This document shows, in pieces, positions 17,208 through 25,918 of a DNA stretch of 64,000 bases. The notes below the pieces were generated by a model. It saw nothing but the letters and a program-made list of their open reading frames with translations. It had not been told where the DNA came from and did not search any database. The number at the start of each line of letters is the position of its first letter. The stretch's first letter is position 1. The stretch is from positions 1,550,001 to 1,614,000 of the forward strand of contig NZ_FSQW01000001.1 of assembly GCF_900128895.1 (NCBI RefSeq). Reading direction: 5' to 3'. Origin of the DNA: Parasphingorhabdus marina DSM 22363 (GTDB lineage Bacteria > Pseudomonadota > Alphaproteobacteria > Sphingomonadales > Sphingomonadaceae). The translations under genes were made by a program, and so were the position numbers.

Positions 17208-17219
17208 TACAAGCTTGTA
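17208..17219. promoter_or_regulatory. Probable TetR operator, site 2
   Basis: TACA-AGCT-TGTA; with one more base on each side it is a perfect 14-base palindrome (17207-17220). It sits 57 bases upstream of the ThuA-like start and 34 bases from site 3, about three helical turns. Confidence 0.6.
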
Positions 17220-17241
17220 TCATTCTGTATATCTAAAATTG

Positions 17242-17253
17242 TACAGCACTGTA
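17242..17253. promoter_or_regulatory. Probable TetR operator, site 3
   Basis: TACA-GCAC-TGTA, just upstream of the TonB-receptor start. The surrounding bases resemble those around site 1 at 9620, so both plus-strand promoters probably have the same architecture. Confidence 0.6.
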
Positions 17254-17264
17254 AAAATGCTGAG

Positions 17265-19673
17265 ATGAAACAAATTTGGGAGATGAAGATGGCACTCGGA
17301 TTCCGGTGTGGGAAAAAAATCGCATTCTTGGTTTCGGCCGCAATGGCCTTCACGCCTGGTCAGCTCATGGCACAGGCCGACGAGGGGGCGGAGCAGACTG
17401 GTGGACTGGGTATCATCGTCGTTACCGCGCAAAAACGCGAAGAGCAAATCCAGGACGTTCCAATCGCGATCTCGGCCTTTGATGAGGACGCCATTCAACG
17501 CCTCAATAGCCGTGATATTCGTGACCTCACCGGACAAATACCGAATTTCACCTTGTCGGAAGTGTCAATCGGACCGGGTCTGACGCAGGTGTCCATTCGA
17601 GGCGTAAACTCCCAGGACCCGGAGCGCAGCTTCGACCCCGCGGTGGGCACGTTCATTGACGGGGTATATCTCGGGACGTCGGCCTTCAATCTTCTTGATA
17701 CGTTTGATCTGGAAAGGCTGGAGGTCTTGCGCGGACCACAGGGCACCCTGTTCGGGCGCAACACCACAGGCGGCGCCATCAATGCTTTTCGGCGGAAGCC
17801 AACAGGAGAGCTGGGATTTCGCGCTCAGGTAACTGTTGGAAACAACGACCGGCTGGACCTTAACGGCGAAGTAAACCTGCCGCAATTTGGTAATATTGCG
17901 TCAATCATGTTTCGCGGCCAGCGCCAAAAGGATGACGGCATATACGCAAACACAGCCGGCGGATCGCGCGGGGCGAGAGATCGCTGGTCAGTCGGAGCTG
18001 CACTCAGACTGGAATCGCCGGGCGTTGCAGATATCACCATAACAGTTGATCATGCGGAGGATCAAAGTGATCTGACCCCCTATGTACCAAGAGGCGTCAA
18101 CGCCCCCACCCCGCTCCCGATCGCAATCGTACCCGACGTCATAGCAGGTTTGCCTGTGCCCGGAGCGACCGTTAGTGCCGCATTTGGCCCGGATCTCTTC
18201 TGTCTGATCCAGCAAGTTTGTGATAACCCGGCCAATCCGGTGTCATCCTCGACAGATGCGCATTTCATGGATGCCAGCCTTGACGCCGTCACGTTCAACG
18301 GGGATTTTGTGTTGAGCGACGAACTTGATCTCACAACAATTGTTGGGTGGAGAAAGAGCAACGAGTCAGTTTTCATCGATTTTGACGGATCGAATCAAAC
18401 AGTCTTCAACGTCGTAAGAAACCAGCAATTTTATCAATATAGTGGTGAAATACGCGTCGCTTCCAACTTTGACGGGCCCGTCCAGTTTGTCGCCGGTGCC
18501 TTTCACTTCTTTAGCGACTACTCCTTGCAACAGGCCATCAAGCTGGACCTTGCAAATGTCGGCGTGCCGGTGCCTTATGGCATCCTGTTCGTCAACGGGG
18601 CAGGCGATGAGGACGATTTCCAGTCCAGGTCCACAGCCCTTTTCGCCCAGGTGGACTGGGAAATCACCGATCAGTTGAAAGTGACGCTGGGAGGACGACT
18701 GACCTGGGACAAAAAGACAGTCTTTACGCAATTCAAGGACGCGCCGTTGCCGCCAACAGCCGCTTATCAGGTGACAGATGGAGTTCCTGCTGGCCGCCCA
18801 ACAAGCTCTTCTGGCGGAGCTACGGAGGACTGGTTCGAATTCACTCCACGCATCATGGTGACTTATGAGCCTGCGCCCGATCTGCTTTTCTATGGTTCGT
18901 TTACACGCGGGTATAATGCGGGAGGCTTCAGTGCGCGAGCGGGCAATGTTGCGGATGTAACCACACCGTTCGACCCGGAGTTTATCAACAGCTATGAAAT
19001 TGGTGGAAAGCTTGATCTTCTGGACCGGAACCTGCGGATAAACTTTGCCGGCTTCTGGAATGACTATTCCAATAAACAGGAAGAGGCTATCCAGCCGGGA
19101 CCACCACCGACTTTTACTTCAACCACGGTTCGGAATGTCGCAGCTGCGCGCATTCGGGGGGTCGAAGTGGAAATAAGTGCCTTGCCGATACCGGAACTCC
19201 GGTTTGACTTTTCGGCCGGTTATCTGGATGCGGAGTATACCAACTATCCCGGCTTTCTGGGCTCGGGGCAGTTCCAATCTGCTCCGGCACAGCCAGCAGG
19301 CACGCTGATCCCGGTGGATCTATCCACTCTGGAACTTCGGCGCACCCCGGATTTCACCGGCAGTGCATCAGCGACCTACACCGCAGATCTAGGATTTGGT
19401 GAGCTGAGTGTAAATGCACAGGCACGATATGTCGGCGAACAGTTCGTGGAGATTTTCAATTCTCATCGTGGCTTGATGGACGACAGCTTCATCGTCGATG
19501 CATCAATGTCGCTGAATTTCGGAGGACCGGACAACAACAGGTACCGGATCACGGTTTTCGGGGAGAATCTGAACAACGAAGTGCAAAACTCGAGCTTCAC
19601 CAACTCAGTTGTGGATTTCGGCACTGTCACCCCGCCCCGGCGTTATGGGGTTGAATTCGGATTTGATTTCTAG
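17265..19673 (+). CDS. TonB-dependent outer-membrane receptor
   Basis: 802 residues from the first ATG; an ATG at 17289 (MALGFRCGKK) has GGGAG at ideal spacing and may be the true start. A signal peptide ends near AQA. The mature N-terminus holds the TonB box (GIIVVTAQKREEQIQDVP), then the plug domain with VSIRGVNSQ and VLRGPQGTLFGRNTTGGAIN, and a long beta-barrel with a C-terminal Phe (EFGFDF). It is of the sphingomonad type that takes up hydrophobic or aromatic compounds with energy from TonB-ExbBD. It sits in the catabolic cluster under operator site 3 and is followed by a terminator, so it is a single transcription unit. Confidence 0.95.
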   Translation: MKQIWEMKMALGFRCGKKIAFLVSAAMAFTPGQLMAQADEGAEQTGGLGIIVVTAQKREEQIQDVPIAISAFDEDAIQRLNSRDIRDLTGQIPNFTLSEVSIGPGLTQVSIRGVNSQDPERSFDPAVGTFIDGVYLGTSAFNLLDTFDLERLEVLRGPQGTLFGRNTTGGAINAFRRKPTGELGFRAQVTVGNNDRLDLNGEVNLPQFGNIASIMFRGQRQKDDGIYANTAGGSRGARDRWSVGAALRLESPGVADITITVDHAEDQSDLTPYVPRGVNAPTPLPIAIVPDVIAGLPVPGATVSAAFGPDLFCLIQQVCDNPANPVSSSTDAHFMDASLDAVTFNGDFVLSDELDLTTIVGWRKSNESVFIDFDGSNQTVFNVVRNQQFYQYSGEIRVASNFDGPVQFVAGAFHFFSDYSLQQAIKLDLANVGVPVPYGILFVNGAGDEDDFQSRSTALFAQVDWEITDQLKVTLGGRLTWDKKTVFTQFKDAPLPPTAAYQVTDGVPAGRPTSSSGGATEDWFEFTPRIMVTYEPAPDLLFYGSFTRGYNAGGFSARAGNVADVTTPFDPEFINSYEIGGKLDLLDRNLRINFAGFWNDYSNKQEEAIQPGPPPTFTSTTVRNVAAARIRGVEVEISALPIPELRFDFSAGYLDAEYTNYPGFLGSGQFQSAPAQPAGTLIPVDLSTLELRRTPDFTGSASATYTADLGFGELSVNAQARYVGEQFVEIFNSHRGLMDDSFIVDASMSLNFGGPDNNRYRITVFGENLNNEVQNSSFTNSVVDFGTVTPPRRYGVEFGFDF

Positions 19674-19710
19674 GCCCTGAATATTGATTTCTCCCGGCTT
19701 GGAAAACACT

Positions 19711-19743
19711 GGGCGGGCTCATCAGCCCGTCCATTTTTGTTTT
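19711..19743 (+). terminator. Intrinsic terminator after the TonB receptor
   Basis: Stem GGGCGGGCT / AGCCCGTCC (one G-T pair) with loop CATC, followed by ATTTTTGTTTT. It lies 38 bases after the receptor stop and separates it from the flavin monooxygenase gene. Confidence 0.8.
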
Positions 19744-19904
19744 CCGCTTGCAGGCAGCTCGACAGTCTCGCAGGTTGGCGTCGAACTTTTCTATTATAAT
19801 CTCACAAATTTGATGATAGCCGAACATCATTTCTCGCAGCGTTTTTGCGAAGCTCGGACAGCAGTTGCAGACTGGCATGCCACAAATACAGGAAAGACCG
19901 GCAG

Positions 19905-21653
19905 ATGAATCGAGGAGAAACCCCCGGAGCCATTGACGAATGGCTGAAGAGTTTTGCCCAAGCTCTGGACCAGCAAAACGGAGAAGCCGCAACTGAGCTG
20001 TTTGCAGGTGACGCAGCATGGCGGGACTTGCTTGCCTTTTCCTGGAACATCGTCACCGTAGAAAAACCGCAAGAAATTCGCCAATTGCTCGATGATACTG
20101 TCTCTCTTGTCTGCCCTAGCGGTTTTTCGGTTGTTGATGCTCCATCCTCGATGGAAGGAATGATCTCCTTCGATACCGTGTTCGGGTCATGTCAGGGGTA
20201 TGTGAGGCTTCAGAACGGGCGGGCCAAAATGCTGTTCACTGCTTTGCAGCAGTTACGCGGCCATGAGGAAAAACTCGGCGAAAAGCGACCAAGCGGACTT
20301 TATGACGATCTCTCCTGCAACTGGCTGGATCGCGTTGCGAGCGAGCAGGAGAAAATCGGCCGGGAGGAGCAGCCCTATGTGCTGATCGTTGGTGGCGGAC
20401 AAGGGGGTCTGGCCCTGGGTGCGAGGCTGCGCGTACTTGGGGTGCCAGCGTTGATATTGGACAAGCATCCTCGCGTGGGAGACCAGTGGCGCTCTCGCTA
20501 CAAATCGCTTAGCCTCCATGATCCGGTCTGGTACGATCACATGCCCTACATACCATTTCCCGATACATGGCCGGTCTTCACTCCAAAGGACAAGCTGGCG
20601 GACTTTTTGGAATCCTATGCCTCCATGATGGAGCTGAATATCTGGACTGGTACCGAATTTGTCTCGGGCAAATATGACGACAAAGCAAACCAATGGACGG
20701 CTGTTGTCCACCGGAACGGTGAAGTAATCCGGTTGCAGCCCAGACATCTCGTAATGGCTGTTGGTAACGCCGGCTTTCCGATAACTCCCGATCTCCCCGG
20801 GAAGGAAAATTTTGAGGGCGTGCAGTTACACTCCAGCGAGTATCGCAGCGGGGAAGACTATGCCGAACAAAAGGTGGTTGTTGTTGGCGGGAATAACTCG
20901 GCCCATGACATTTGTGCTGATCTTGTGGAACACGGGAATACCCCGACAATGGTTCAGCGATCAACGACGCTTGTTCTGAGAGCAGAAACAAATGCGCAAC
21001 TGGCGGCGCCACTATATTCCGAGACGGCATTGAAATCCGGGATAACGACGGAACATGCCGATTTCCTCAGCGCTTCTATCCCGCTTCGGTTTCTCGAACG
21101 AATGCACCGCGACCTGTGGACCAGTATTGCGGCATCTGATGCACAATTTTACCAGAATTTGTTGGGGGCAGGCTTCCAACTGGACTTCGGCGAAGACGGA
21201 ACCGGCCTCTGGATTAAATATCTCCGCCGCGCATCCGGGTATTATATCGATGTGGGAGCGTCAGAAATGATCTCCGACGGAAGAATAGATTTGCTGTCCG
21301 GCAAAGAAATCGAGCGCGTCTCCAAAAATGGACTGGTTCTGAGTAACGGTGATGAAATCGCCGCAGATACCATCGTTTACGCAACGGGATTTGGATCCAT
21401 GGAAGAATGGGTCAAGCGACTCATTTCCTCGGAGGTGGCAGAAAAAATTGGTCAGTGCTGGGGATATGGTTCCAATACGCGGAATGACCCCGGACCCTGG
21501 GATGGAGAACTGCGCAACATGTGGAAACCCACAGCGCAGCGAGGACTTTGGTTTCACGGCGGGAATTTGCAGCAGTCCCGCTTTTATTCGCATTATCTGG
21601 CGCTGCAATTGAAGGCGCGCTTCGAGGATGTTGCCATCAGGACCTGGGGTTAG
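19905..21653 (+). CDS. Flavin-binding (FMO / Baeyer-Villiger-like) monooxygenase with N-terminal NTF2-like domain
   Basis: 582 residues from the ATG at 19905. Residues 1-120 form a small alpha+beta domain (GAIDEWLKSFAQALDQQNGE, then LLAFSWNIVTVEKP) resembling SnoaL/NTF2 folds. The FAD Rossmann motif GGGQGG is at 163-168, the FMO/BVMO fingerprint FxGxxxHxxxY at 303-313, and the NADPH Rossmann motif GGNNSA at 328-333. It should insert oxygen into a ketone or oxidise a heteroatom or indole-like compound using NADPH. It is followed by an SDR 136 bases on. Region B thus holds three mono- or dioxygenase types; this one may open a ring after the SDRs make a ketone. Confidence 0.9.
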   Translation: MNRGETPGAIDEWLKSFAQALDQQNGEAATELFAGDAAWRDLLAFSWNIVTVEKPQEIRQLLDDTVSLVCPSGFSVVDAPSSMEGMISFDTVFGSCQGYVRLQNGRAKMLFTALQQLRGHEEKLGEKRPSGLYDDLSCNWLDRVASEQEKIGREEQPYVLIVGGGQGGLALGARLRVLGVPALILDKHPRVGDQWRSRYKSLSLHDPVWYDHMPYIPFPDTWPVFTPKDKLADFLESYASMMELNIWTGTEFVSGKYDDKANQWTAVVHRNGEVIRLQPRHLVMAVGNAGFPITPDLPGKENFEGVQLHSSEYRSGEDYAEQKVVVVGGNNSAHDICADLVEHGNTPTMVQRSTTLVLRAETNAQLAAPLYSETALKSGITTEHADFLSASIPLRFLERMHRDLWTSIAASDAQFYQNLLGAGFQLDFGEDGTGLWIKYLRRASGYYIDVGASEMISDGRIDLLSGKEIERVSKNGLVLSNGDEIAADTIVYATGFGSMEEWVKRLISSEVAEKIGQCWGYGSNTRNDPGPWDGELRNMWKPTAQRGLWFHGGNLQQSRFYSHYLALQLKARFEDVAIRTWG

Positions 21654-21789
21654 CGGACCAAAATGCTGACGGGCGGAGAGCTATTGATATGACGGGTTCC
21701 GCAGTGCGGGTGCGAGCTGAATCGTGTTTTTCCTGGCTGCCGCAATACCTCCAGGTCTCCTGCCGGCAGACAATTTCGGGATAGGAATT

Positions 21790-22521
21790 ATGTCAAACAC
21801 CGAGTTTCAATTTTCTGGCAAGCAAGTGCTTGTAACGGGAGGCAGCCAGGGAATTGGATTGGCCATTGCCCAGGCTTTCCGGTGGGCGGGAGCAGATGTC
21901 CATATAACCGGCACGCGGAAAGATAGAAAATCCTACAAGGCCAATCTGTCCAGCTTCGACTACACGCAAATTGACCTGGCCGATGCAACTGCAAGAAAAG
22001 CGTTGCCGAAAGAAGTGGGTGAGATTGACATCCTGATCAATAATGCGGGGCTTTCCAATTCGGGTGGAGCCGAGTTTGAAATGGAAGGGTTCAAACACAC
22101 TCTGGAAGTTGATCTTGTTGCACCGGCAGATCTCGCCTTCGGTTTTTATGAATCGCTTTCCAGGAGAAAGGGAGCAATAATAAACATCGGATCAGCTGCC
22201 AGTTTCATCGCTATCAGAAGCATTCCGGGCTACACCTCCTCAAAGGCCGGTCTGCTGGGTCTCACAAGAGCTCTAGCCGACAAGTGGGCCAGAGATGATA
22301 TCCGGGTCAATCTCGTTGCTCCGGGTTACATCTCAACCGAGGTCACTAGCGCGCTTCAAAAACGTGTTGGTTTCACTGACAACCTCAAGCGGATTTTGCC
22401 TATGGCCCGGTGGGGAGAGCCCGAAGAAGTGGCCTCCACGGTTCTGTTTTTGGCATCAGATGCGGCCAGTTATGTAACCGGACAGTCGTTAATTGTGGAT
22501 GGCGGGCTGATGCTTCGCTGA
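21790..22521 (+). CDS. Short-chain dehydrogenase/reductase
   Basis: 243 residues from the ATG at 21790, with AGGA six bases upstream; an in-frame start at 21724 has no support. TGGSQGIG is the cofactor loop, TGTRKDR after strand two carries basic residues that favour NADP(H), NNAG marks strand four, and the catalytic set is the Ser in NIGSAAS with YTSSK. The C-terminal TGQSLIVDGG is intact. It is the last gene of catabolic region B and probably reduces or oxidises the ketone handled by the flavin monooxygenase. Confidence 0.92.
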   Translation: MSNTEFQFSGKQVLVTGGSQGIGLAIAQAFRWAGADVHITGTRKDRKSYKANLSSFDYTQIDLADATARKALPKEVGEIDILINNAGLSNSGGAEFEMEGFKHTLEVDLVAPADLAFGFYESLSRRKGAIINIGSAASFIAIRSIPGYTSSKAGLLGLTRALADKWARDDIRVNLVAPGYISTEVTSALQKRVGFTDNLKRILPMARWGEPEEVASTVLFLASDAASYVTGQSLIVDGGLMLR

Positions 22522-23005
22522 CCAATTCTGCATAGTTTTTGCAGCCTTGCCGGTTTCATTGACTGCTTCGGCTTTGCGAAAATTGTTTTATCGAAGCCGA
22601 CCCAGACAGATACATCGCACATGAAGTCCGGAGCAGCATGATTTTCGACCTGTCCGTAGAGAAATACGCCCGCAACTGGCCGCTACCCAGGCCCTTATTT
22701 GAAGCTTTGCTAAGTTGGTTGGGTCCAATGATCGCCGCAGTTACCACTAATTGCTAATGTCCGCTTTCGGCCCAGTTGCTGTCGCTAAAAACGATTTAAC
22801 CTAACGTTCACTTTCAGGATTAAGCGGTCATAACCCCGGCGTCTGCTTTGGGCGCAAAAGCGGACATTGGAATGAGTGCAATGTCACTTTGTTGCTGGAA
22901 GGATTGCCACAACAACATTCCACTAGCGACCGCGAGCTGGATAGCGTAGTTTGCAAATGGAATTGGGGGCACTAGACGTGGGGCGAAAGTTGGGTGCTAC
23001 GTGAA
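22522..23005. other. Intergenic region at the edge of the island
   Basis: Nearly 500 bases without a credible gene. It holds the inverted-repeat pair described separately (22756-22868). No copy of the tRNA-Glu 3' end was seen here. The remaining sequence shows nothing I can name. Confidence 0.55.
22756..22868. repeat. Small inverted-repeat (MITE-like) element
   Basis: The left arm AATGTCCGCTTTCGGCCCA (22756-22774) faces a right arm ending in AAAAGCGGACATT (to 22868); reverse-complemented, the right arm reads AATGTCCGCTTTTGCGCCCA. The arms enclose about 70 bases with no gene. The right arm shares 17 bases with 9041-9057. I take it as a dispersed intergenic repeat, not a transposase-bearing element. 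Confidence 0.5.
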
Positions 23006-23269
23006 ATGAAAAAAACGTCAGGCTTGTCAGCAAAATTGATGGTTTCCTCGTTCATCGCGATAACAATGATTTTGTCAGACTTGGTGCCCGCTCCTTTGAA
23101 CTACCTGTGGATTGCGGTTTCGGCTGTTAGCGCACTATATGCTTTGCGAATTTACTTCACACCAAGGCCTTGTGGGCATGGATTTATTACGCAGTCTGGT
23201 ATAGTTTTTTATCCTTGGGTGATCGATCCATGTCCTAAATGTGGAGCCAGCGCAGATGACAAGCGGTGA
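23006..23269 (+). CDS. Small membrane protein with C-terminal zinc-ribbon-like cysteines
   Basis: 87 residues from the ATG at 23006. Two hydrophobic segments (about residues 10-26 and 31-50) are followed by a tail with CGHG and CPKCGA, a Cys pattern typical of zinc ribbons. No family is recognised. It stands alone between the MITE-like repeat and the phage-like block, with a weak ribosome site, so it may be island cargo or a decayed gene. Confidence 0.45.
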   Translation: MKKTSGLSAKLMVSSFIAITMILSDLVPAPLNYLWIAVSAVSALYALRIYFTPRPCGHGFITQSGIVFYPWVIDPCPKCGASADDKR

Positions 23270-23363
23270 TCCCAAACGGTTGGCCAACCGAACAACAAGA
23301 ATGCCGAACTGAATCCGGTAAAATGAGATAGCACTCGATTAATATCTGAACGAGCAAACCTAG

Positions 23364-23388
23364 CTTCCGCTTTCGGGATATTGCGGAC
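23364..23388. repeat. Degenerate copy of the dispersed repeat
   Basis: TTCCGCTTTCGGGATATTGCGGA-like segment: TCCGC and GCGGA arms around the CTTTCGG core that is shared with 22756-22774. It lies just before the first gene of the phage-like block. Confidence 0.4.
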
Positions 23389-23465
23389 ACTGTATCCGGG
23401 TCGATAAGATCGATTATGTTAAATGCATGTCTGGTCGGGCCTACTTTCGTTTGATATGCTCGTGC

Positions 23466-24062
23466 ATGGTAGATTTTGGTCACCTTGAAGCGATTGGAAT
23501 CAAATTGCAGATTGATAGAATCTGCGATGGTGAAAGACTGGGCGATCATGAATTGCTCGAAATTGTCCAGTTTTTTGATCCGCCGCTATTTAGTCCTGAG
23601 GAAATGGATGTCGTTGCGAACGAGTTGGACGCTTCTCGTCCCAGAAAACGCGGCCGGCCAACCGGAAACACTGCACAGCGAAAACTGATAACTGATCGCA
23701 TCAAGTACATCAGCCGCTCCGACGTTCCAGTTGAATTTATTGATTTCCTCACAAAGCGCCTGCGTTCGGGACGACGCTTCCCATCTTCCCGCCACGAGAG
23801 AAAAGCCAACGGAAAGCGGAAAACCTCAAAAAAGCAAACGATCATCAAGGGGCTCTATCGCGATGTGAAGAAAGCCATGGAGTTGGGGAAAACACAAATC
23901 GAGTATCCTGAGATGGAGCCATTTCAGTTTCCTGAAGAATCTGAAAATCAATCAGTTCATGAACGTGCGCTAAGAGCCGTCAATCATATCATGAGGACAT
24001 ACCTGGATGTGGATCCTCCATCTGAACGCAGGATGCTAAACATCATTTCCGAGAAAAGGTAA
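23466..24062 (+). CDS. Hypothetical protein of the phage-like block
   Basis: 198 residues from the ATG at 23466. I do not recognise the family. The middle is strongly basic (RPRKRGRPTGNTAQRKL and RHERKANGKRKTSKKQ), with an AT-hook-like KRGRP, and the C-terminus is acidic then helical. This suggests a DNA-binding protein. It precedes the ParB-methyltransferase gene by about 80 bases in the same direction and may be the small-terminase or regulatory gene of the module, but nothing in the sequence proves that. Confidence 0.6.
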   Translation: MVDFGHLEAIGIKLQIDRICDGERLGDHELLEIVQFFDPPLFSPEEMDVVANELDASRPRKRGRPTGNTAQRKLITDRIKYISRSDVPVEFIDFLTKRLRSGRRFPSSRHERKANGKRKTSKKQTIIKGLYRDVKKAMELGKTQIEYPEMEPFQFPEESENQSVHERALRAVNHIMRTYLDVDPPSERRMLNIISEKR

Positions 24063-24143
24063 CTTAATTGACTCGGTTTTCGTGAGTGATTTGCTGGCGA
24101 CCAACACATATTTGGACGACTTCAATATTTTTGGAGTGTCCAA

Positions 24144-25490
24144 ATGGAAAATCAAAATACCGCTGCCAACGAGCTGAGCTTTAAACACCCTGCGATCGAG
24201 ATCGTCGCCTTGGATTCGCTTTCACCCAATCCCAAGAACTCGCGCACGCACTCTGCCAAACAGATTGTTCAAGTTGGTGCGAGTATCGAAAAGTTCGGGT
24301 TTCTCAATCCGCTGATTGTCGATGAAAAGGGCGTTGTGCTTGCAGGTCATGGCCGATTGGAAGCTGCCCGTGCACTGGGCCTAAAGGGCATCCCCATTAT
24401 CCGCCTGACCCATATGAGCGAAGCCGACAAGCGCGCCTACATGCTCGCCGATAACCGCCTCGCCGAATTGTCTGGCTGGGATCAAGCGAAACGCAGCGAA
24501 GAACTATCTTTCCTGCTCGAAACAGATTATGATTTTGCTGTTACGGGCTTTGAATTGTCTGATATCAATTTCGATGCAGACGTCGGCGAGCCCGAACTCC
24601 CCACCATTGAACCACCAGTAACTCTGTCTGATCCGGACGCTTTTGCGGTGTGCCGAGCGGGTGATGAATGGCATATTGGTGATCACCGCCTGTTAGTCGA
24701 TGATGCCCGCGATCCTGAGGTGTGGGACCGCCTGATGGCAGATGCTGGCAAAGCAGCTATGGTCATTGCTGATCCTCCTTACAATGTGCCGATTGACGGT
24801 CATGTTTCGGGTCTTGGCAAACACCGACACCGCGAATTTGCGGTTGCTTCCGGGGAAATGAGCGAAGCCGAATTTACGCAGTTCCTGCGCAGCGTGTTCC
24901 GCTTGTGCGTGATGCACAGCGCCGATGGTTCCATCCACTATCATTTCATGGATCACCGCCATATGCGCGAGATTATTGACGCTGCTGAAGGTGTTTACAC
25001 GGAACGCAAGCAGGTGATTGTCTGGAACAAGACCAACGCATCTAACGGGACCTTCTATCGCTCGAAGCATGAACTGGTCTTTGTGTTCAAATCGGGCAAG
25101 GCCAAGCATAAAAACAATTTTGGTCTCGGGGAAACTGGTCGTTATCGCACCAATGTCTGGGACTATCCCGGCGCAAATGTGCCTCGCAAAGGGCGTGACA
25201 AGGATCTTGCTGATCATCCCACGGTCAAGCCGGTCGCCATGATCGCGGATGCCATTCTCGATTGCTCCGATCCCGGCGACATTATCTGCGATCCCTTTCT
25301 GGGCTCGGGGACCACGCTCCATGCGGCACATATTACCGGCCGCCGCGGCTTCGGTATCGAGATCGACCCTCTCTATGCCGACACGATCATCCACCGCATG
25401 CGCGAGATTGGCGTGGAAACCGTTCATCGCAGCGGTGTGAGTTTCGATGAGATTGCCGCCTTTCGCCGTTCTGATGCCGGGGTGGCCTGA
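24144..25490 (+). CDS. ParB-domain DNA methyltransferase (N6-adenine/N4-cytosine, beta class)
   Basis: 448 residues in two parts. Residues 18-110 are a ParB/sulfiredoxin-like domain (LSPNPKNSRTHS, AGHGRLEAARALG). Residues 170-440 are an amino-methyltransferase: catalytic DPPY in VIADPPYNVP near 213, then the AdoMet-binding DPFLGSGTTLHAA near 390, an order typical of the beta class. Such fusions are common in alphaproteobacterial phages and integrated elements and precede DUF5681 and terminase genes, as here. It methylates DNA, perhaps to protect the element's own genome. The stop overlaps the next ATG by one base. Confidence 0.93.
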   Translation: MENQNTAANELSFKHPAIEIVALDSLSPNPKNSRTHSAKQIVQVGASIEKFGFLNPLIVDEKGVVLAGHGRLEAARALGLKGIPIIRLTHMSEADKRAYMLADNRLAELSGWDQAKRSEELSFLLETDYDFAVTGFELSDINFDADVGEPELPTIEPPVTLSDPDAFAVCRAGDEWHIGDHRLLVDDARDPEVWDRLMADAGKAAMVIADPPYNVPIDGHVSGLGKHRHREFAVASGEMSEAEFTQFLRSVFRLCVMHSADGSIHYHFMDHRHMREIIDAAEGVYTERKQVIVWNKTNASNGTFYRSKHELVFVFKSGKAKHKNNFGLGETGRYRTNVWDYPGANVPRKGRDKDLADHPTVKPVAMIADAILDCSDPGDIICDPFLGSGTTLHAAHITGRRGFGIEIDPLYADTIIHRMREIGVETVHRSGVSFDEIAAFRRSDAGVA

Positions 25491-25918
25491 TGACAGATGA
25501 TCGTGAAAAACCGGCAACCGATGATAATCGGAAAGGCGACTATGATGTTGGCTACCGCAAGCCGCCCGAACATACGCGCTTCAAGCCCGGTCAATCCGGT
25601 AATCCGAGAGGCAAGCCGAAAGGAGCCAAGGGTTTGAAAACGGATTTGCGCGAGGAGATGGCTGAACGGGTAACTATCAATGAAGATGGCAAGTCCAGAA
25701 AGATCTCAAAGCAGAGGTTGATGATCAAGTCGATGGTGCAGAAAGCAGCAAAGGGAGACGTGCGCGCACAATCTGCTGTTCTGGAACTGGTAATGCGAGT
25801 TTTTGGAGTCGAAGATAGCCGCGAGGGTAAATCTGGGCTTTCCAAACATGATCAAGCGTTGCTGGCCGATTTTGAAAAGCAACTGACGAACAATGGGGCA
25901 TCGAGCGATGGTTCATAA
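25490..25918 (+). CDS. DUF5681 domain protein
   Basis: 142 residues. The DUF5681 signature lies near residue 20-45: YRKPPEHTRFKPGQSGNPRG, followed by the KGAKGLKTDL basic stretch and a helical region with VQKAAKGDVRAQSAVLEL. Function is unknown, but it regularly stands between ParB-methyltransferases and large terminases, which would fit a DNA-packaging or small-terminase-like role. It overlaps both neighbours: one base with the methyltransferase and eleven with the terminase. Confidence 0.88.
   Translation: MTDDREKPATDDNRKGDYDVGYRKPPEHTRFKPGQSGNPRGKPKGAKGLKTDLREEMAERVTINEDGKSRKISKQRLMIKSMVQKAAKGDVRAQSAVLELVMRVFGVEDSREGKSGLSKHDQALLADFEKQLTNNGASSDGS

Noticed and set aside
24144-25490. Methyltransferase and 27557 nuclease as a type II restriction-modification system
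   Set aside because: The ParB-fused methyltransferase belongs with DUF5681 and terminase in many phage elements; the distance and orientation to the nuclease do not support a pair.
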